The notes: generated by a model from the letters alone, not told the origin. A DNA stretch of 64,000 bases from Nafulsella turpanensis ZLM-10 (GCF_000346615.1 NZ_ANNU01000035.1:1-64000); one strand, 5' to 3'; numbered from the stretch's first letter, positions 10,786 through 21,021 are shown. Translations and numbers: made by a program.

Positions 10786-11055
10786 TTACCAGCTGGCTTT
10801 TGTAACACCTGGTATTTTACCAGCAGCAGCCATTTCGCGGAAGGTTACACGGGAGATACCAAACTTTCTCATGTATCCTCTGGGGCGGCCGGTTAACTTA
10901 CAACGATTGTGCAAACGAACCGGAGAGGCATTGCGGGGGAGTTTGTCTAGTGCCTGGTAATCTCCTGCTGCTTTTAGTTCGGCGCGTTTCTTCGCGTACT
11001 GGGCAACGAGTTTGGCCCGTTTTCTTTCTCTTGCTTTTACAGATTCTCTTGCCAT
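10786..11055 (-). CDS. rpsN: 30S ribosomal protein S14, zinc-free form
   Basis: Small-subunit head protein. The 89 residues match the longer C-minus class, and no CxxC pair is present. Conserved features are [14 protein letters not shown] and [19 protein letters not shown]. It lies 2 bases after the rplE stop and is followed by the unusual rpsH leader gap. Confidence 0.98.
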   Translation of the reverse strand: MARESVKARERKRAKLVAQYAKKRAELKAAGDYQALDKLPRNASPVRLHNRCKLTGRPRGYMRKFGISRVTFREMAAAGKIPGVTKASW

Positions 11056-11057
11056 GA

Positions 11058-11615
11058 TTATTGTGCGTTTTTATTTGCGAAAGGCATTCCGAATGATTTG
11101 AGGAGCTCGAAGCATTCTTCATCTGTAGAAGCATTGGTTACGAACGTAATGTTCATCCCAGTGATTCGGTTTACCTTATCAATGCTGATTTCTGGAAAAA
11201 TAATTTGCTCGCGTACGCCTAAGGTGTAATTGCCACGGCCATCGAACCCTTTGTTACTGATACCGCGGAAGTCGCGTACCCTTGGCAAAGCTACAGACAT
11301 TAATCTGTCAAGAAACTCATACATTCTCTCACCACGCAAGGTAACTTTAGCGCCAATAGGCATTCCTTCACGTAATTTAAAGTTCGAGATCGAGTTTTTC
11401 GCTTTTGTCGGCACAGCCCGCTGACCTGAAATGGTCGTCAGCTCTTCCACGCTCATATCGATAAGCTTTTTATCAGCAACAGCGGCACCCATGCCACGGT
11501 TGATGCTGATTTTCTCCAGTTTTGGCACCTGCATTACAGAAGTATACTCAAACCTCTCTTTCAGGGCAGGTACGATCTCGTTCAGATACTTATCCTTTAA
11601 TCTTGGGTTAGCCAT
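11058..11615 (-). CDS. rplE: 50S ribosomal protein L5
   Basis: 5S rRNA- and P-site-tRNA-contacting protein of 185 aa. Visible motifs are [34 protein letters not shown] and the C-terminal [15 protein letters not shown]. It overlaps the rplX stop by one base, which suggests coupled translation. Confidence 0.98.
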   Translation of the reverse strand: MANPRLKDKYLNEIVPALKERFEYTSVMQVPKLEKISINRGMGAAVADKKLIDMSVEELTTISGQRAVPTKAKNSISNFKLREGMPIGAKVTLRGERMYEFLDRLMSVALPRVRDFRGISNKGFDGRGNYTLGVREQIIFPEISIDKVNRITGMNITFVTNASTDEECFELLKSFGMPFANKNAQ

Positions 11616-11956
11616 TATTTAATTATTTCTCCGGTTTTCTTTGAATATCTCTGCAATTTTCCGCTTTCATCCTTCTTACGGCCTACTTTTGTAGCTTCTC
11701 CGTTTGCAGGGTTGATTAACATCAGGTTGCTTACATGGATAGGAGCTTCTTTTTGCTCTATCCCGCCATTAGGGTTGGCAGCCGAAGGCTTCTGGTGCTT
11801 ATGCTTTACATTAACACCTTCTACCAATGCTTTCTGCTTGGAAGGAAAAACTTCCAGTACTTCTCCGGTTTTACCTTTATCGTTTCCGGTAAGAACTGTT
11901 ACTTTATCTCCTTTTCTGATATGAAGCTTTGGCTGTTGTTTAGTTAAATTGCTCAT
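11615..11956 (-). CDS. rplX: 50S ribosomal protein L24
   Basis: Assembly-initiator protein of the large subunit. 113 aa with a KOW domain at the N-terminus ([20 protein letters not shown]) and the [12 protein letters not shown] stretch. The gene lies 4 bases after rplN and overlaps rplE by one base. Confidence 0.98.
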   Translation of the reverse strand: MSNLTKQQPKLHIRKGDKVTVLTGNDKGKTGEVLEVFPSKQKALVEGVNVKHKHQKPSAANPNGGIEQKEAPIHVSNLMLINPANGEATKVGRKKDESGKLQRYSKKTGEIIK

Positions 11957-11960
11957 ATAC

Positions 11961-12329
11961 TTATAAAACTTCAGGTGCCAAAGACACGATTTTCATAAAT
12001 TGCTTTTCCCGTAATTCTCTGGCTACCGGGCCAAAGATACGTGTTCCTCTAGGCTCATCGTTGTTGTTGAGCAAAACAGCCGCATTTTCTTCAAAGCGGA
12101 TATAAGATCCGTCTTTTCTGCGCACTTCCTTTTTTGTTCTCACAACAACAGCTTTCGATACTGTTCCTTTCTTCAGGTTGCTTGAAGAAATAGCAGTTTT
12201 AACAGTGACTACAATTTTATCGCCTACAGATGCATACTTCTTACCTGTACCGCCTAAAACACGGATACATAGCACTGTTTTGGCACCACTATTATCTGCT
12301 ACATTTAATCTCGACTCTTGCTGTATCAT
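11961..12329 (-). CDS. rplN: 50S ribosomal protein L14
   Basis: Large-subunit protein in the intersubunit bridge region. 122 aa, starting [20 protein letters not shown], with the [14 protein letters not shown] signature near the end. Its ATG overlaps the rpsQ stop by one base. Confidence 0.98.
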   Translation of the reverse strand: MIQQESRLNVADNSGAKTVLCIRVLGGTGKKYASVGDKIVVTVKTAISSSNLKKGTVSKAVVVRTKKEVRRKDGSYIRFEENAAVLLNNNDEPRGTRIFGPVARELREKQFMKIVSLAPEVL

Positions 12330-12586
12330 TATTTTGCTCTTTCAATGATTTCAACTAATCTCCACCGCTTGTTTTTGCTGAGCGGACGAGTTTCCATGAT
12401 GCGAACGGTATCACCGATACCACATTCGTTTTTCTCGTCATGGGCAGTAAATTTAGTGGTCTTACCAATGAATTTACCGTACATAGGATGCTTTACTTTT
12501 CGCTGGATGGTAACAGTGATGGTTTTATCCATTTTGTTACTCACCACTTGTCCTACTCTTTCTTTACGTAAGTTTCTAGACTCCAT
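12329..12586 (-). CDS. rpsQ: 30S ribosomal protein S17
   Basis: Primary 16S rRNA-binding protein, an OB fold of 85 aa. It has [20 protein letters not shown] and the family signature [18 protein letters not shown]. It lies 3 bases after the rpmC stop and overlaps rplN by one base. Confidence 0.98.
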   Translation of the reverse strand: MESRNLRKERVGQVVSNKMDKTITVTIQRKVKHPMYGKFIGKTTKFTAHDEKNECGIGDTVRIMETRPLSKNKRWRLVEIIERAK

Positions 12587-12589
12587 CTT

Positions 12590-12784
12590 TTAGCTATTTA
12601 ATTCTTTAGCCCGTAACTCTGTATTTAGTCTAGCTATTAATTTCCTGCTGTCCCGGATCTTCATCGGGTTTTCGATAGGAGAAATAGCATGAGCAAAATT
12701 TAATTTCTGAAGGTTCTCCTTCTCTGCGGCTATACGCTCTCTCAGCTCTTCCGTAGAAAGCGCTTTTACTTCTGCGTTTTTCAT
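12590..12784 (-). CDS. rpmC: 50S ribosomal protein L29
   Basis: Small helical protein at the tunnel exit, where trigger factor and SRP dock. 64 aa from the ATG at 12784 (MKNAEVKALSTEELRERI). A GTG three codons upstream is possible but less likely. The central ENLQKLNFAHAIS and C-terminal RKLIARLNTELRAKE fit the family. It lies between rplP and rpsQ. Confidence 0.95.
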   Translation of the reverse strand: MKNAEVKALSTEELRERIAAEKENLQKLNFAHAISPIENPMKIRDSRKLIARLNTELRAKELNS

Positions 12785-12795
12785 GATTGGCACGG

Positions 12796-13215
12796 TTAAC
12801 CTACGTAATCTCTACGTACGACAAATTTTGTTTTAATTGGTAACTTCTGTGCAGCCAGCCGCAAAGATTCCTGAGCTAACTCCAGGCTCACACCTGTTGA
12901 TTCGAAAAGAATGGTGCCTGGTTTTACCACAGCTACCCAATATTCCGGTGCACCTTTACCTTTACCCATACGCACTTCAGCAGGCTTTTTGGTGATAGGC
13001 TTGTCCGGGAAAACCCGGATCCAAACACGACCTTCCCTTTTCATTGCCCTTGTCATGGCAATACGGGCGGCTTCTATCTGACGGCTGGTAATCCAGCCTG
13101 GCTCAAGTGATTTTATTGCAAATGATCCGAAAGCGATGGAATGGCCTCTTCCGGCAATTCCTTTTACTCTTCCTTTTTGCTTTTTTCTAAATTTGGTTCT
13201 TTTTGGCTGTAACAT
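12796..13215 (-). CDS. rplP: 50S ribosomal protein L16
   Basis: Large-subunit protein near the A site and peptidyl transferase centre. 139 aa with [16 protein letters not shown] at the start, [20 protein letters not shown] in the middle and [19 protein letters not shown] after it. It lies 24 bases after rpsC. Confidence 0.98.
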   Translation of the reverse strand: MLQPKRTKFRKKQKGRVKGIAGRGHSIAFGSFAIKSLEPGWITSRQIEAARIAMTRAMKREGRVWIRVFPDKPITKKPAEVRMGKGKGAPEYWVAVVKPGTILFESTGVSLELAQESLRLAAQKLPIKTKFVVRRDYVG

Positions 13216-13239
13216 CTTCTTCTAATTTTTTAGAGCAGC

Positions 13240-13989
13240 TTATCTTCTCCTTTTTTTACGACCTTCATTTCCGGCTCCGCGCTTTCTGCGGTTACCACCG
13301 GCAGCTCCTCCACCTGCAGCACCCTGGGCTGCTGTAGCCTGAGCATTTGGAGAAAGATCTTGTTTGCCGTAGACTTCGCCTTTAAAGATCCATACTTTTA
13401 TACCGATGATTCCATATACAGTATCTGCTTCGGAAACAGCGTAATCGATGTCCGCTCTTAATGTATGTAATGGAACTCTTCCTTCTTTATACTGCTCTGT
13501 ACGGGCCATTTCAGCACCACCTAAACGGCCTGAAACTTTTATTTTAATACCCTGAGCACCCACTCGCATGGCACTTGCAATGGCCTGCTTCATGGCACGA
13601 CGGTAAGAGATTCTTGCTTTTAGCTGCTGGGCAATAGACTCTCCCACCAGTTTGGCATCGAGCTCCGGACGTTTTATTTCAAAAATATTGATTTGAACGT
13701 CTTTTCCGGTAAGCTTCTTTAATTCTTCCTTGATGCGGTCGACTTCTGAGCCACCTTTACCAATAACCACACCAGGACGGGCAGTATGAAGGGTAAGCGT
13801 AATACGCTTCAGTGTGCGCTCAATGATAATTTTAGAAATACCACCTTTAGGGATACGAGCATCAATATACTTACGAATATTATGGTCCTCAATTAACTTT
13901 TCAGAGAAAGTCCTTCCTCCGTACCAGTTCGAATCCCATCCTTTTACGATACCTAATCTCAGGCCAATCGGATTAACTTTTTGTCCCAT
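13240..13989 (-). CDS. rpsC: 30S ribosomal protein S3
   Basis: Small-subunit head protein at the mRNA entry tunnel with helicase-type contacts. 249 aa. A KH type-2 domain carries [18 protein letters not shown], and a C-terminal S3 domain contains [20 protein letters not shown]. The last ~35 residues are a Gly/Ala-rich stretch ending in a basic Arg/Lys tail, beyond the conserved fold. It lies 2 bases after the rplV stop. Confidence 0.98.
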   Translation of the reverse strand: MGQKVNPIGLRLGIVKGWDSNWYGGRTFSEKLIEDHNIRKYIDARIPKGGISKIIIERTLKRITLTLHTARPGVVIGKGGSEVDRIKEELKKLTGKDVQINIFEIKRPELDAKLVGESIAQQLKARISYRRAMKQAIASAMRVGAQGIKIKVSGRLGGAEMARTEQYKEGRVPLHTLRADIDYAVSEADTVYGIIGIKVWIFKGEVYGKQDLSPNAQATAAQGAAGGGAAGGNRRKRGAGNEGRKKRRR

Positions 13990-13991
13990 AA

Positions 13992-14378
13992 TTATTCGTT
14001 GTTATTATTTTCTGTTTCGCCAATTACCTGTTCGTTTGCTCTGCTGGCCACTACCACTGTAACGTGGTTAGAACGCTTCCTTATTCTGTGGGCGCGTCCC
14101 TGTGGAGCCGGGCGAAGTCTTTTCAAGATACGTCCGCTATCCACTCTGATTTCCTTGATGAAAAGATTTGCCTCTTCCAGACGCTCCTCCTCATACTTAT
14201 TCTGCCAGTTTGAAATGGCTGAAATCAAAAGCTTCTCCAGGCGTGCAGCGCCTTGCTTTGATTCAAACTTCAGGATACTTAGCGCTCTGTCTACTTCCTG
14301 GCCTCTGATCATGTCCGCCACTAACCGCATTTTGCGCGGAGAGGTCGGCACGTTGTTGAGCTTTGCTACTGCTTCCAT
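13992..14378 (-). CDS. rplV: 50S ribosomal protein L22
   Basis: Tunnel-lining large-subunit protein, 128 aa from the ATG at 14378 ([20 protein letters not shown]). The C-terminal hairpin region has [21 protein letters not shown] longer frame to 14438 would overlap rpsS by 59 bases and is not needed. One base separates it from the rpsS stop. Confidence 0.97.
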   Translation of the reverse strand: MEAVAKLNNVPTSPRKMRLVADMIRGQEVDRALSILKFESKQGAARLEKLLISAISNWQNKYEEERLEEANLFIKEIRVDSGRILKRLRPAPQGRAHRIRKRSNHVTVVVASRANEQVIGETENNNNE

Positions 14379-14379
14379 A

Positions 14380-14658
14380 TTATCTTCTGCCTTTGTCTTT
14401 TTTAGCAATGTGACCTCTAAAATTTCTGGTTGGTGCAAACTCTCCCAGCTTGTGGCCTACCATGTTTTCCGTTACATAAACCGGTATAAATTTGTTCCCG
14501 TTATGTACGGCAAATGTATGTCCTACGAATTCCGGTGATATCATTGACCTTCTGGACCATGTTTTGATCACTGATTTTTTACCGGATTCTGTCATGGCTT
14601 GTACCTTATTATCAAGCCTAAAATCTATATAAGGTCCTTTCTTGAGTGAACGTCCCAT
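14380..14658 (-). CDS. rpsS: 30S ribosomal protein S19
   Basis: Small-subunit head protein that forms a complex with S13. 92 aa, starting [15 protein letters not shown], with [21 protein letters not shown] and [14 protein letters not shown]. Its ATG overlaps the rplB stop by one base. Confidence 0.98.
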   Translation of the reverse strand: MGRSLKKGPYIDFRLDNKVQAMTESGKKSVIKTWSRRSMISPEFVGHTFAVHNGNKFIPVYVTENMVGHKLGEFAPTRNFRGHIAKKDKGRR

Positions 14659-15482
14659 TATTTCTTCCTTCTGCTAATGATTAAACGGTTGCTGTATTTA
14701 TTCGGGTTTCTGGTTTTCTTACCTTTAGAAGGTACACCATTACGTGAACGCGGGTGCCCACCTGAAGCACGACCTTCACCACCACCCATTGGGTGATCGA
14801 CAGGGTTCATGGCTACACCACGGGTACGAGGACGACGACCTAACCAGCGGTTACGGCCTGCTTTGCCTAATACCACGTTCATGTGGTCTCCGTTCGATAC
14901 GGTACCTACCGTTGCCAGACAGTCCACCAACACCATTCTCATTTCGCCTGAAGGCAACTTAATGGTTGCGTAACGTCCTTCACGAGCTAAAAGCTGCGCA
15001 TAAGAACCGGCACTTCTTGCCAATATGCCACCATTGCCTGGCTGAAGCTCAATATTATGGATGATTGTGCCCAGCGGAATTTTGCTCAAAGGGAGCGTAT
15101 TTCCTACTTCAGGAGCTACTGACGGGCCGCTTACAATCTGCTGGCCTACTTTCAATCCTTCAGCTGCTAAAATATAAGCTTTAGCACCATCGGCATATAC
15201 TACCAATGCAATACGAGCAGTCCTTGACGGGTCATACTCGATTGTTTTTACCGTTGCAGGTACATCAAATTTGTCGCGCTTGAAATCTATAAGGCGAAGC
15301 TTCTGCTTATGACCACCGCCCATATAGCGCATCGTCATTCTACCAGAATTGTTTCTACCACCTGTTCTGCGAAGGGGCTTCAATAACGACTTTTCCGGCT
15401 TGTCTGTAGTTATTTCTCCAAAAGTCGGAGCTAATCTATATCTCTGGCCCGGGGTTACAGGCCTTGTTTTTTTAACTGCCAT
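14658..15482 (-). CDS. rplB: 50S ribosomal protein L2
   Basis: Core large-subunit protein needed for subunit association and peptidyl transfer. 274 aa. The N-terminal OB and SH3-like domains carry [21 protein letters not shown]. The C-terminal [17 protein letters not shown] motif, including the conserved His, is intact. Confidence 0.98.
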   Translation of the reverse strand: MAVKKTRPVTPGQRYRLAPTFGEITTDKPEKSLLKPLRRTGGRNNSGRMTMRYMGGGHKQKLRLIDFKRDKFDVPATVKTIEYDPSRTARIALVVYADGAKAYILAAEGLKVGQQIVSGPSVAPEVGNTLPLSKIPLGTIIHNIELQPGNGGILARSAGSYAQLLAREGRYATIKLPSGEMRMVLVDCLATVGTVSNGDHMNVVLGKAGRNRWLGRRPRTRGVAMNPVDHPMGGGEGRASGGHPRSRNGVPSKGKKTRNPNKYSNRLIISRRKK

Positions 15483-15493
15483 TTTTCGTTAAT

Positions 15494-15781
15494 TTAAATA
15501 CCGCTGTAAAAATCTATTACCTCTCCTTCGGCAACAGTAACTATTGCTTTCTTAAAGCCAGGTGTTCTGCCGGCGATGATCCGCGACTTTGTATACTTCG
15601 TCTTGTCTTTGCCAGGATAAAGCATGGTATTTACCGATTCAACCGATACTCCATATGCTTTTTCGATGGCTTTCTTAATTTCTACCTTGTTGGCTTTGCG
15701 GTCAACCACGAAACCATACTTGCCTTTTTCATTCAGGGCAGAAATCTTCTCTGTAACCAGTGGTTTTATCAGGATACTCAT
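15494..15781 (-). CDS. rplW: 50S ribosomal protein L23
   Basis: Tunnel-exit protein that docks trigger factor and SRP. 95 aa. ILIKPLVTEKISALNEKGKY and the KVEIKKAIEKAYGVSVESVN helix-strand are typical. It lies 5 bases after the rplD stop. Confidence 0.97.
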   Translation of the reverse strand: MSILIKPLVTEKISALNEKGKYGFVVDRKANKVEIKKAIEKAYGVSVESVNTMLYPGKDKTKYTKSRIIAGRTPGFKKAIVTVAEGEVIDFYSGI

Positions 15782-15786
15782 TATTC

Positions 15787-16413
15787 TCAGTGATAAAGTT
15801 CTTCTAATCTTTTTACAGCCTCTTCGCTGATTATCAGGTTATCGGCGTGCAGCACATCATAGGTATTCATTTGTGCAGCTGTCGTTACTTTTGCATTCTT
15901 CAGGTTTCTTGAAGAAAGAACGATGTTCTTATCCACGTCCGGAAGAACCAACAGAGACTTTTTACCATCTAATGAAAGGTTCACCAGTAGCTTTAAGTAC
16001 TCTTTTGTTTTCGGTGATTCTAAATTGAAGGACTCTACTACCGCAATGTTGCTTTCAGTTGCCTTATAAGCTAAAGCAGATTTCCGCGCCAGTTCTTTCA
16101 CCTTTTTATTCAGCTTAAAGCTGTAATTTCTTGGCCTCGGACCAAATACTCGACCACCACCTCTGAAAATCGGTGATTTTGCACTACCGGCACGAGCAGT
16201 ACCCGTTCCTTTTTGCTTCTTAATTTTTCTTGTTGACTTTGCTATTTCCGCTTTTTCTTTCGATTTGTGCGTACCCTGGCGCTGATTAGCCAAATACTGC
16301 TTAACATCGAGGTAAATAGCATGATCGTTAGGCTCAATACCAAAGATGTTGTTTGCCAACGTCACCTTTCTTCCGGTATCTTCACCACTATATTTTACTA
16401 CAGAAACTTCCAT
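15787..16413 (-). CDS. rplD: 50S ribosomal protein L4
   Basis: Tunnel-constriction protein of 208 aa; in E. coli it also represses the S10 operon. The extended loop has [21 protein letters not shown] followed by [13 protein letters not shown], and the globular part ends with [20 protein letters not shown]. It lies 4 bases after the rplC stop. Confidence 0.97.
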   Translation of the reverse strand: MEVSVVKYSGEDTGRKVTLANNIFGIEPNDHAIYLDVKQYLANQRQGTHKSKEKAEIAKSTRKIKKQKGTGTARAGSAKSPIFRGGGRVFGPRPRNYSFKLNKKVKELARKSALAYKATESNIAVVESFNLESPKTKEYLKLLVNLSLDGKKSLLVLPDVDKNIVLSSRNLKNAKVTTAAQMNTYDVLHADNLIISEEAVKRLEELYH

Positions 16414-16417
16414 TTTC

Positions 16418-17050
16418 TTACTTCTCTAAAATTACCATAGAATTTTTAGCACCAGGGATAGAACCGCTCACCAAAATCAGGTTCTTTTCGGCTACAATCT
16501 TCAGCACTCTTAAGTTCACCACTTTTACGCGGCTTCCACCCATACGACCTGCCATACGCAAGCCCTTGAATACACGAGCAGGAAATGAACAGGCGCCAAT
16601 GGAACCTGGCGCTCTTAACCTGTTGTGCTGACCGTGAGTAGACTGCCCTACCCCACCGAAATTGTGGCGCTTTACAACACCCTGGAATCCTTTACCCTTA
16701 GAAGTTCCTATGGCATCTAAGAAGTCTCCTTCCTTGAATACTTCGCCAGCAATTACTTCCTGGCCAAGCTTTGTGCCTCCTTCAAATTCCATTCGGAAAT
16801 CGCGGAATTCAACCACCTTCTTCTTAGGTGTGGTATTGGCCTTTTTAAAGTGTCCTTTTAACGCTGCAGGCGTATTTTTTTCTTTACGCTCTCCATACGC
16901 CAGCTGCACAGCATTATAGCCATCCGTATCTGCATTTTTTACTTGCGTGATCACGCAAGGACCAGCTTCCACTACTGTGCATGCGACGTTACGTCCATCG
17001 GCACTGTAAATGCTAGTCATTCCGATCTTTTTACCTATTATTCCTGACAT
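16418..17050 (-). CDS. rplC: 50S ribosomal protein L3
   Basis: Large-subunit assembly initiator, 210 aa. It starts [20 protein letters not shown] and has [19 protein letters not shown] and the [15 protein letters not shown] loop near the peptidyl transferase centre. It is the first gene of its transcript here: rpsJ lies upstream behind a terminator, and a good promoter precedes rplC. Confidence 0.98.
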   Translation of the reverse strand: MSGIIGKKIGMTSIYSADGRNVACTVVEAGPCVITQVKNADTDGYNAVQLAYGERKEKNTPAALKGHFKKANTTPKKKVVEFRDFRMEFEGGTKLGQEVIAGEVFKEGDFLDAIGTSKGKGFQGVVKRHNFGGVGQSTHGQHNRLRAPGSIGACSFPARVFKGLRMAGRMGGSRVKVVNLRVLKIVAEKNLILVSGSIPGAKNSMVILEK

Positions 17051-17073
17051 GTTAACAATATTTGTCCAATCGC

Positions 17074-17091
17074 TATAATGTGTTCATTATA
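17074..17091 (-). promoter_or_regulatory. Hairpin in the rplC 5' leader
   Basis: The arms TATAATG (17074-17080) and CATTATA (17085-17091) form a 7-bp stem with a 4-base loop, within the ~57-base leader predicted between the promoter and the rplC ATG. It could be a target for feedback by L3 or L4, which is not shown by the sequence. Confidence 0.35.
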
Positions 17092-17113
17092 ACTTACTTT
17101 TCACAAAGGACTG

Positions 17114-17143
17114 CAAAGTTATGAATTTTTGCTTACAAGCAAA
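17114..17143 (-). promoter_or_regulatory. Promoter of the rplC (S10-spc-alpha) operon
   Basis: On the minus strand a -33 TTTG (17140-17143) is separated by 18 bases from a -7 element TAACTTTG (17114-17121), an exact TAnnTTTG match. The downstream bases read CAGTCC, as they also do at the rpsL promoter. Transcription would begin near 17107. Confidence 0.68.
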
Positions 17144-17184
17144 ACTCTTAGTGATAAATTTCCATGAATATTCCAAAACAAAAA

Positions 17185-17218
17185 AAGAACCAATTCCGTT
17201 AGTCAGGAATTGGTCCTT
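17185..17218 (-). terminator. Terminator of the str operon after rpsJ
   Basis: A 13-bp stem formed by 17185-17197 and 17206-17218, with one G-U pair in the minus-strand RNA and an 8-base loop. A T-rich tail follows. It separates rpsJ from rplC and splits what is one S10 operon in many bacteria. Confidence 0.85.
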
Positions 17219-17239
17219 TTCTTTTTTATGGAAGGTCTT

Positions 17240-17545
17240 TTAGACCTTTATTTCTACATCTACCCCGCTTGGCAACTCCAGCTTCATTAATGCATCTACT
17301 GTTTTGGCACTGTTAGAATAGATATCTACCAGGCGCTTGTAAGTACATAACTGGAACTGCTCACGTGACTTTTTACTCACGTGTGGTGAGCGAAGTACAG
17401 TAAAGATTTCCTTCTCGGTTGGCAAAGGAATCGGGCCGCTTACGACTGCACCGGTAGTCTTCACCGCTCTCACGATTTTCTCTGAGGACTTGTCAACCAG
17501 GTTATGGTCGTACGACTTAAGCTTTATTCTGATTTTCTGGTTCAT
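17240..17545 (-). CDS. rpsJ: 30S ribosomal protein S10
   Basis: Small-subunit head protein that also binds NusB in antitermination complexes. 101 aa with [40 protein letters not shown] and [16 protein letters not shown]. It is the last gene of the str transcript, 8 bases after fusA, and is not the first gene of the S10 operon as in E. coli. Confidence 0.98.
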   Translation of the reverse strand: MNQKIRIKLKSYDHNLVDKSSEKIVRAVKTTGAVVSGPIPLPTEKEIFTVLRSPHVSKKSREQFQLCTYKRLVDIYSNSAKTVDALMKLELPSGVDVEIKV

Positions 17546-17553
17546 ATTCTTAA

Positions 17554-19677
17554 TTATTTTACGGCCTCACCTTTAGCTTTAGCGATTACCTGCTCTGCGA
17601 TGTTGTTCGGAACTGGTTCGTAGTGGTCGAAGGTTAAAGAAGCGGTTGCACGGCCTGAAGTCAGGGTACGCAAGTCCGTTACATAACCGAAGAGCTCAGA
17701 CAGTGGCACGTTTGCTTTGATAACCTGTGCATTTGCCTTAGAATCCATTCCTTTCATCAAACCACGACGGCGGTTCAGGTCACCGGTAACAGGACCTGTA
17801 TATTCCTCCGGAGTTACTACCTCCAGCGCCATTATTGGCTCCAGGATAACAGGCTTCGCCTTTTTCGCGGCTTCTTTAAATCCAATACGGGCAGCTAATT
17901 CGAAAGACAGTGCATCCGAGTCCACATCGTGGAATGAGCCGTGGAACAGACGAACTTTCATTTGCTCAACAGGGTAGCCTGCCAGCGGACCATTTTTCAT
18001 GGCCGACTCGAAGCCCTTCTGAATGGCCGGGATAAATTCTTTTGGAATTACACCACCTACGATGTTGTTCACGAACTGAAGTCCGTTCTTCACATCCTTC
18101 TCGTTTGGCTCTGCATCAATTGGTCCTAACTCAAAAGAAATATCGGCAAACTTACCTTTACCACCTGACTGCTTCTTGTAAACCTCTTTGTGTTCTACTG
18201 TTGCAGTAATGGCTTCTTTGTAAGCTACCTGAGGAGCACCCTGGTTAATCTCTACCTTAAATTCTCTTCTCAGGCGGTCAATGATAATTTCCAGGTGGAG
18301 CTCTCCCATACCTCGTAAGATAGTCTGCCCAGTTTCATGGTCGGTTTCTACCTGCAGGGTTGGGTCTTCTTCAACAAGCTTAGAGATAGCCATACCAAGC
18401 TTATCAACATCAGCCTGCTTCTTAGGCTCAATTGCATAACCAATTACCGGATCAGGGAATACCATTGATTCCAGGATCAGTTTGCGGCTTGAGTCACAAA
18501 GGGTATCGCCCGTTTTAATATCCTTAAAACCTACCACTGCACCAATGTCTCCGGCTCCCAATCTTTCGATTTGGTTCTGCTTGTTGGCGTGCATCTGGAA
18601 GATTCTTGAAATACGCTCTTTGTTACCTGAACGGGTATTGAAGATGTATGAACCTGATTCCAGCACACCAGAATAAGCTCTTACGAAACAAAGACGGCCC
18701 ACATAAGGGTCAGTCGCAATTTTAAATGCAAGTGCCGCGAAAGGTTCGTTATAATCCGGCTTAATAGTTACTTCCTGCTCTGTATCTACGTTGGTTGCTT
18801 TAATATTGCCTCTGTCTAGTGGAGAAGGGCAAAGCTCCATTACATAGTTGAGCATAGTCTGTACCCCTTTGTTCTTGAAAGAAGAACCACAAAGCATTGG
18901 CACAATGGCCATATCGATGGTTGCGGCACGGAGGGCTGCAATAATCTCTGCTTCAGTGATAGACTCAGGATCTTCGAAATATTTTTCCATGAGGGTTTCG
19001 TCGTACTCCGCTACTGCTTCCAGTAACTTCTCTCTGTACTCCTTCACTTCCTCCTTCATATCGTCCGGAATCGGCACTTCAGTAAACGTCATACCGAAAT
19101 TATCCTCATCCCACACCATTCCGATGTTTGATACCAGGTCAACCACGCCTTTGAAATTCTCTTCAGCACCTATTGGCAGCTGAAGCGGAACAGCGTTGCT
19201 TCCCAGCATTTCCTTCACCTGCTTACAAACAGCAAGGAAGTCGGCACCCTGGCGGTCCATTTTGTTCACGAAGCCGATTCGGGCCACATTATAGTTGTTA
19301 GCCAGACGCCAGTTTGTTTCAGACTGTGGCTCCACACCATCAACGGCACTAAAAAGGAACACCAGACCATCGAGTACACGCAGTGAGCGGTTTACCTCTA
19401 CGGTAAAGTCTACGTGGCCGGGAGTGTCAATAATGTTGATGTGGTAGTCCTGACCTTTGTAAGGCCATTTAACTGTTGTCGCAGCAGAGGTAATGGTAAT
19501 ACCACGCTCCTGCTCCTGCTCCATCCAGTCCATGGTTGCAGCTCCATCGTGTACCTCACCTATTTTATGGCTTACACCTGAATAGAAAAGGATACGTTCC
19601 GTGGTAGTTGTTTTACCCGCATCGATGTGGGCTGCAATACCTATATTTCTTGTAAAATTTAAATCTCTAGTTGCCAT
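17554..19677 (-). CDS. fusA: Elongation factor G
   Basis: GTPase that drives translocation of tRNA and mRNA and helps recycle ribosomes. 707 aa, full length. The N-terminal G domain has [14 protein letters not shown] (G1), [10 protein letters not shown] (G2), DTPGHVDF (G3) and NKMDRQGAD (G4), and domains II-V follow. The C-terminal region holds [10 protein letters not shown] and [19 protein letters not shown]. It lies 3 bases after rpsG. Confidence 0.98.
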   Translation of the reverse strand: MATRDLNFTRNIGIAAHIDAGKTTTTERILFYSGVSHKIGEVHDGAATMDWMEQEQERGITITSAATTVKWPYKGQDYHINIIDTPGHVDFTVEVNRSLRVLDGLVFLFSAVDGVEPQSETNWRLANNYNVARIGFVNKMDRQGADFLAVCKQVKEMLGSNAVPLQLPIGAEENFKGVVDLVSNIGMVWDEDNFGMTFTEVPIPDDMKEEVKEYREKLLEAVAEYDETLMEKYFEDPESITEAEIIAALRAATIDMAIVPMLCGSSFKNKGVQTMLNYVMELCPSPLDRGNIKATNVDTEQEVTIKPDYNEPFAALAFKIATDPYVGRLCFVRAYSGVLESGSYIFNTRSGNKERISRIFQMHANKQNQIERLGAGDIGAVVGFKDIKTGDTLCDSSRKLILESMVFPDPVIGYAIEPKKQADVDKLGMAISKLVEEDPTLQVETDHETGQTILRGMGELHLEIIIDRLRREFKVEINQGAPQVAYKEAITATVEHKEVYKKQSGGKGKFADISFELGPIDAEPNEKDVKNGLQFVNNIVGGVIPKEFIPAIQKGFESAMKNGPLAGYPVEQMKVRLFHGSFHDVDSDALSFELAARIGFKEAAKKAKPVILEPIMALEVVTPEEYTGPVTGDLNRRRGLMKGMDSKANAQVIKANVPLSELFGYVTDLRTLTSGRATASLTFDHYEPVPNNIAEQVIAKAKGEAVK

Positions 19678-19680
19678 GAG

Positions 19681-20148
19681 TTAGAATCTAAAGTGTGAAA
19701 ATGCCTTATTCGCCTCAGCCATTCTGTGGGTATCATCCTTCTTCTTAATCGCAGCACCTTCACCTTTTGAGGCAGCAACAATTTCGCCCGCAAGGCGCTC
19801 CATCATTGTCTTTTCTCCACGGTTCCGGGCATAAGAGATCATCCATTTGATTCCTAAAGAGACTTTACGATCAGGTCTTACCTCCATTGGCACCTGAAAA
19901 GTCGCTCCGCCAACGCGTCTGCTTTTTACTTCTACTGCAGGCATGATGTTATTCAGTGCCTTTTTCCAAGTCTCCAGACCATTCTCACCTGTTCTGCTCT
20001 CTACCAGCGCTACTGCTTTGTAGAAAATATCATAGGCAATACTCTTCTTTCCGTCCTCCATCAGGTAGTTCACGAACTTGGTTACGAGGGTGTCTCCAAA
20101 TTTCGGATCAGGAAGAATATATCTTTTTTTAGGTTTTGCTTTTCTCAT
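19681..20148 (-). CDS. rpsG: 30S ribosomal protein S7
   Basis: Primary organiser of the small-subunit head. 155 aa, with [20 protein letters not shown] and the family signature region [20 protein letters not shown]. It lies between rpsL (23-base gap) and fusA (3-base gap). Confidence 0.98.
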   Translation of the reverse strand: MRKAKPKKRYILPDPKFGDTLVTKFVNYLMEDGKKSIAYDIFYKAVALVESRTGENGLETWKKALNNIMPAVEVKSRRVGGATFQVPMEVRPDRKVSLGIKWMISYARNRGEKTMMERLAGEIVAASKGEGAAIKKKDDTHRMAEANKAFSHFRF

Positions 20149-20171
20149 TGTTCTTTTACAAGCTTATTCGA

Positions 20172-20546
20172 TTATTTTTTAGGGCGCTTTGCACCATACT
20201 TGGAGCGTGCCTGTAAACGGCCGCTTACTCCTGCGGTATCCAGTGCACCACGGATAATGTGGTAACGCACACCTGGCAGGTCTTTTACACGACCGCCGCG
20301 GATAAGCACAATTGAGTGCTCCTGCAGGTTGTGACCTTCACCAGGAATATAGGCGTTTACCTCTTTTCCGTTTGTTAAACGTACCCTGGCTACTTTACGC
20401 ATCGCCGAGTTTGGCTTTTTAGGAGTGGTAGTGTACACTCTGGTACATACGCCTCTCCGCTGCGGGCAGGATTCCAAAGCCGGTGACTTCGACTTTGAAG
20501 TCAGCTTTGTTCTACCCTTTCTTACTAATTGCTGTATTGTAGGCAT
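20172..20546 (-). CDS. rpsL: 30S ribosomal protein S12
   Basis: Decoding-centre protein in which streptomycin resistance mutations map. 124 aa. It has the [20 protein letters not shown] segment with the conserved lysine, [21 protein letters not shown] and [16 protein letters not shown]. It is the first gene of the str operon, behind a promoter at 20594-20624. Confidence 0.98.
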   Translation of the reverse strand: MPTIQQLVRKGRTKLTSKSKSPALESCPQRRGVCTRVYTTTPKKPNSAMRKVARVRLTNGKEVNAYIPGEGHNLQEHSIVLIRGGRVKDLPGVRYHIIRGALDTAGVSGRLQARSKYGAKRPKK

Positions 20547-20593
20547 TTACAAAATGATTTAATATACTTTTCCCAAGTTCGGATTTAGGACTG

Positions 20594-20624
20594 CAAAAAT
20601 ATAAAAATAGTACACATCATCAAA
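20594..20624 (-). promoter_or_regulatory. Promoter of the rpsL-rpsG-fusA-rpsJ operon
   Basis: On the minus strand TTTG (20621-20624), a 19-base spacer and TATTTTTG (20594-20601) match the Bacteroidota -33/-7 consensus exactly. The -33 element lies in the loop of the upstream terminator hairpin. CAGTCC follows the -7 element, as at rplC. Confidence 0.7.
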
Positions 20625-20643
20625 ACATAATGTGTACTATTTT
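20604..20643 (-). terminator. Terminator of the secE-nusG-rpoBC-DUF3467 transcript
   Basis: Perfect 14-bp arms (20604-20617 and 20630-20643) with a 12-base loop and a T-rich tail on the minus strand, 24 bases past the stop of the DUF3467 gene. It overlaps the rpsL promoter. Confidence 0.85.
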
Positions 20644-20667
20644 AGTATGGTTTTGAAATACCGGCTT

Positions 20668-21006
20668 TTAAGCCTCTCCTACCGTTCCCCCGAAATTAAT
20701 CGGGAATCGTGGTGCAGGGTCATCACTTTCTTTGATGGGCCCAAACGAAGTTTCGTATTTCTGTATGTTATCGTTCAAAGCATTCAACAGGCGGAGTGCA
20801 TGTTCCGGGGTGATAATGACTCTGGCTTTCACCTTTGCTTTTGGCACCCCCGGCATCAGCCTGATAAAATCCAGCACAAACTCTGAGTTTGAATGCGCCA
20901 CCATTGCCAGGTTGGAATAGACGCCTTCCGCTACTTCTTCGGAAAGTTCTATATTAATCTGGTTTGGCTTTTGCGGCTTCTCTTTGTTATCTGAATTATC
21001 TGCCAT
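20668..21006 (-). CDS. DUF3467 protein downstream of rpoC
   Basis: A 112-residue soluble protein of unknown function, recognised as DUF3467-like from INIELSEEVAEGVYSNLAMV and HSNSEFVLDFIRLMPGVPKA. The N-terminal ~15 residues are charged and probably flexible. It lies 15 bases after the rpoC stop with no terminator between, so it belongs to the RNA polymerase transcript, which ends right after it. From what is known, this family often sits next to rpoC in Bacteroidota. A role connected with RNA polymerase is inference from position only. Confidence 0.85.
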   Translation of the reverse strand: MADNSDNKEKPQKPNQINIELSEEVAEGVYSNLAMVAHSNSEFVLDFIRLMPGVPKAKVKARVIITPEHALRLLNALNDNIQKYETSFGPIKESDDPAPRFPINFGGTVGEA

Positions 21007-21021
21007 GGTTACTCCTCTGTT

